A stretch of DNA of 35,492 bases from Aeromicrobium sp. (GTDB lineage: Bacteria; Actinomycetota; Actinomycetes; Propionibacteriales; Nocardioidaceae): assembly GCF_014378035.1 (NCBI RefSeq), contig NZ_JACMOM010000163.1, forward strand, positions 1-35,492. Direction: 5' to 3'. The notes under the pieces are model-generated. The model saw nothing but the letters and a program-made list of their open reading frames with translations, did not search any database and was not told the DNA's origin. This document shows, in pieces, positions 33,949-35,492 of the stretch. The position numbers and the translations under genes are program-made. Within the stretch, counting starts at the first letter, position 1. Every line of letters starts with the position of its first letter.

Positions 33949-35208
33949 TCAGGTCTCCTGCTTCTCTGATTCGGTTGCGGGTAGGTTCTTCCCGGCCATC
34001 GACATCAAGGCTGGGAGCGGGACAGGACGGCCGGGGAGCAGGACGTTCCAGTAGACCCAGCGGAAGGCGAGCTTCCCCAGGTGGTTGGCACGGGTCTCCT
34101 TCAGCAGGTCCATCGGACCGACCACCGGCAGCGGGTACTTGCCGGTCAAGGGCTCGGTGTCGTAGTTGAAGTCGATCAGCAGGGCCTTGTCGTTGCCGGA
34201 CTCGACGAAGCAGTTGGCGTGCCCGTCGAAGGCGCCGGTCATCGGCCTGCCGGCGATGTGCTCGAGGAAGTTGCCGACGAAGATCTCGACCGAGAAGTGC
34301 GCGACCGATCCGGCCTTGGAGGCCGGGATGTCGCTGGCGTCGCCGATCGCGAAGATGTTGTCGAACTTCTTCGAGAGCTGGGTGTGCTTGTCGACGGGTA
34401 CGTAGTTGAGCTCGTCGCCGAGCCCCGAGCGTCCGACGAAATCAGCGCCCATGTTCACCGGGATCGTCACCAGCAGGTCGAACGGGACCTCGCGCTCGTC
34501 GTAGGAGACCAGCATCTTCCGTTCGTTGTCGATCCGTTCGACCATGAAGTCGGTCTCGACGTGCACCTTGCGCTCCTCGAGCATTCCGCCGAGGTGGGCC
34601 GAGGCCACCGGCTTGGTGAACGCCCCGTCCAAGGGGGTCACGTAGACCAGCTCGACGCGGTCGCGGATCCCGCGATCCCGTAGCCACGCCTCGGCGAGGA
34701 AGGTGAACTCCAGGGGCGCAACCGGGCACTTGATCGGCATCTCGGTGATGTGCACGACGAGCTTGCCGTGGTCGAAGCGGGCGAGCGCCTCCGCAAGCGC
34801 CTCAGCGCCGTCCAGGGTGTAGAAGTCGAAGATGCTGCGCCGCCACTCCGGGCCAAGCATGCCGGGCGTCTGGTCCGGATGCGGGGTCGTGCCAGTGGCG
34901 ATGACGAGCTGGTCATAGGCAAGTGCGCGACCGCCTTCGAGAAGTACCACGCCGTCGGCGGTGTCCACCGTGTCGATCGAGCCGATCACGAAGTCGACAC
35001 CGTCGGGAAGGAACGCGTGCCGCGACCTGACCACCTGGTCATGGGAGTACCCACCGAAGGGCACGAACAGATAACCCGGCTGGTAGTGGTGCTCGTCGTC
35101 GCGGTCGACGACTGTGATGCTCCACTCTCCATGGTCGAGGCGGTGCCGCAACTTGTTGGCGATCATGGTCCCGGCCGTTCCGCCGCCGAGAATGACAAGT
35201 CTCCTCAT
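33949..35208 (-). CDS. Sulfide:quinone reductase-like FAD oxidoreductase
   Basis: A 419-residue flavoprotein of the SQR/FCSD-like pyridine nucleotide-disulfide family. The FAD site is RRLVILGGGTAGTMIANKL at the N-terminus, with HHYQPGYLFVPFG, VIATGTTPHPDQTPG and the second FAD segment FDNIFAIGDASDIPASKAGSVAHF (about 282-305). Cys161 (IKCPVAPLEF) and Cys333 (GHANCFVES) are at the positions of the redox pair in SQR; the third SQR Cys is not seen. The C-terminal part (LPALMSMAGKNLP) may give peripheral membrane contact. Likely role: oxidising sulfide or a persulfide and passing electrons to quinone, with TusE and DsrE-like partners carrying the sulfur. ATG with AGGAG 7 bases upstream. First gene of the operon. 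Confidence 0.88.
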   Translation of the reverse strand: MRRLVILGGGTAGTMIANKLRHRLDHGEWSITVVDRDDEHHYQPGYLFVPFGGYSHDQVVRSRHAFLPDGVDFVIGSIDTVDTADGVVLLEGGRALAYDQLVIATGTTPHPDQTPGMLGPEWRRSIFDFYTLDGAEALAEALARFDHGKLVVHITEMPIKCPVAPLEFTFLAEAWLRDRGIRDRVELVYVTPLDGAFTKPVASAHLGGMLEERKVHVETDFMVERIDNERKMLVSYDEREVPFDLLVTIPVNMGADFVGRSGLGDELNYVPVDKHTQLSKKFDNIFAIGDASDIPASKAGSVAHFSVEIFVGNFLEHIAGRPMTGAFDGHANCFVESGNDKALLIDFNYDTEPLTGKYPLPVVGPMDLLKETRANHLGKLAFRWVYWNVLLPGRPVPLPALMSMAGKNLPATESEKQET

Positions 35209-35238
35209 GGCTGTCTCCTGTCTTCTGCCTGCACCCCG

Positions 35239-35260
35239 ACGCTAGAACCCGGGGGTATTC
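35239..35260 (-). promoter_or_regulatory. Promoter with CsoR/CstR-like site for the sulfur operon
   Basis: TAGCGT (minus strand, 35239-35244) is a -10 box giving a leader of about 24 bases before the ATG at 35208. Directly upstream, GAATACCCCCGGGTTC (read on the minus strand, 35245-35260) is an imperfect dyad of a C-run and G-run flanked by A/T, resembling operators of CsoR-family repressors, including persulfide-sensing CstR. The site lies where a bound repressor would block polymerase. Regulator identity is inferred; no csoR/cstR gene is in the window. Confidence 0.45.
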
Positions 35261-35380
35261 GCAAGAAGTGGCGAAGGTCCCTCGTCGGAGTGACCAAGGC
35301 ACCACGAGGGCGCCTTCTCGGTTCAGCCAGCGCAGTCGACGGTCCACCGGCGGGTCTGGGAGACAGGGTCGAGAATCGTG

Positions 35381-35454
35381 TGCTCCCGATGGGGGTCGAA
35401 CCCACACTGTGACGGGTTTAAGCCATCTGCCTCTGCCAATTGGGCTACGGGAGC
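35381..35454 (-). tRNA. tRNA gene with UAA anticodon in a short-variable-loop (class I) scaffold
   Basis: On the minus strand the 74-nt sequence folds as a cloverleaf. Acceptor GCTCCCG/CGGGAGC is followed by discriminator A; the D arm has TTGG. The anticodon stem GATGG/CCGTC encloses loop CTTAAAC (anticodon TAA), the variable loop is 5 nt (ACAGT), and the T arm is GTGGG-TTCGACC-CCCAT. No CCA is encoded. A minus-strand TAGGCT (35463-35468) places the start about 2 bases upstream. UAA would read the Leu codon UUA, but bacterial tRNA-Leu normally has a long variable arm, which is absent here. The decoding identity is therefore uncertain. Confidence 0.85.
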
Positions 35455-35492
35455 GCAGCGCAAGCCTAGTGTCACCGAGCGGGGTGGGGTGA
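35455..35492. promoter_or_regulatory. Window edge with facing -10-like boxes
   Basis: TAGGCT on the minus strand (35463-35468) serves the tRNA. TAGTGT on the plus strand (35467-35472) overlaps it by two bases and may serve a gene beyond the window. No coding start can be confirmed before the sequence ends. Confidence 0.3.

Overview
The window is GC-rich chromosomal DNA with strongly GC-biased third codon positions and many GTG starts. A class I tRNA gene lies at its right edge. The gene content and the TANNNT -10 boxes placed one short step upstream of start codons point to an actinobacterium. The CYP102-like P450, TLP1-type thiolase, FdhD/MobA cluster and riboswitch-led thi operon would fit a Nocardioides/Aeromicrobium-like member of the Propionibacteriales. 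That placement is inference, not a database result. No insertion sequence, prophage, CRISPR array or rRNA is visible.

Layout. 1-3308: a 26-bp tandem repeat leads into a marR - MFS drug-exporter pair, which converges on an AI-2E family membrane protein. 3544-7305: msrA, a UvrA-like ABC ATPase without the UvrB-binding domain, and a VOC/glyoxalase protein. 7230-10298: an orphan CYP102-type heme domain, a divergent TetR with a palindromic operator, and an SDR preceded by a perfect 15-bp inverted repeat. 10325-14937: an ABC exporter, a pirin/phosphatase pair and an SGNH hydrolase. 15042-18198: a Bax-inhibitor-like protein and a four-gene minus-strand operon (DinB-like, mobA, DUF6457-like, fdhD) for molybdenum-cofactor/formate dehydrogenase maturation. 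18217-19843: trmB, a small unknown gene and a TfoX-N protein. 19880-25409: a thiolase-like/crotonase fusion with a divergent TetR, a cupredoxin lipoprotein, an aldo/keto reductase, an SRPBCC protein and an ABM monooxygenase.

25527-33096 is the best understood block. A TPP riboswitch heads an eight-gene thiamin operon, thiE-thiO-thiS-thiG-tenI-thiD-thiC-bluB/cobT, in which every junction overlaps by 1 to 10 nt. The last gene is a BluB-CobT fusion, so synthesis and activation of the B12 lower ligand appear to be tied to thiamin status. It converges, six bases away, on a three-gene sulfur cluster (SQR-like flavoprotein, TusE/DsrC-like carrier, DsrE-like protein). That cluster's promoter carries a CsoR/CstR-like C-tract/G-tract site. 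A tRNA gene with a UAA anticodon in a short-variable-loop scaffold follows at the right edge.

Across the window about ten genes have a TANNNT hexamer exactly 6 (or 7) bases before the start codon, as expected for leaderless transcripts. At three divergent gene pairs the -10 boxes of the two strands overlap on the same bases, giving very compact bidirectional promoters. These, the BluB-CobT/TPP link, the TLP1-crotonase fusion, the sulfur cluster and the odd tRNA are the main points of interest.
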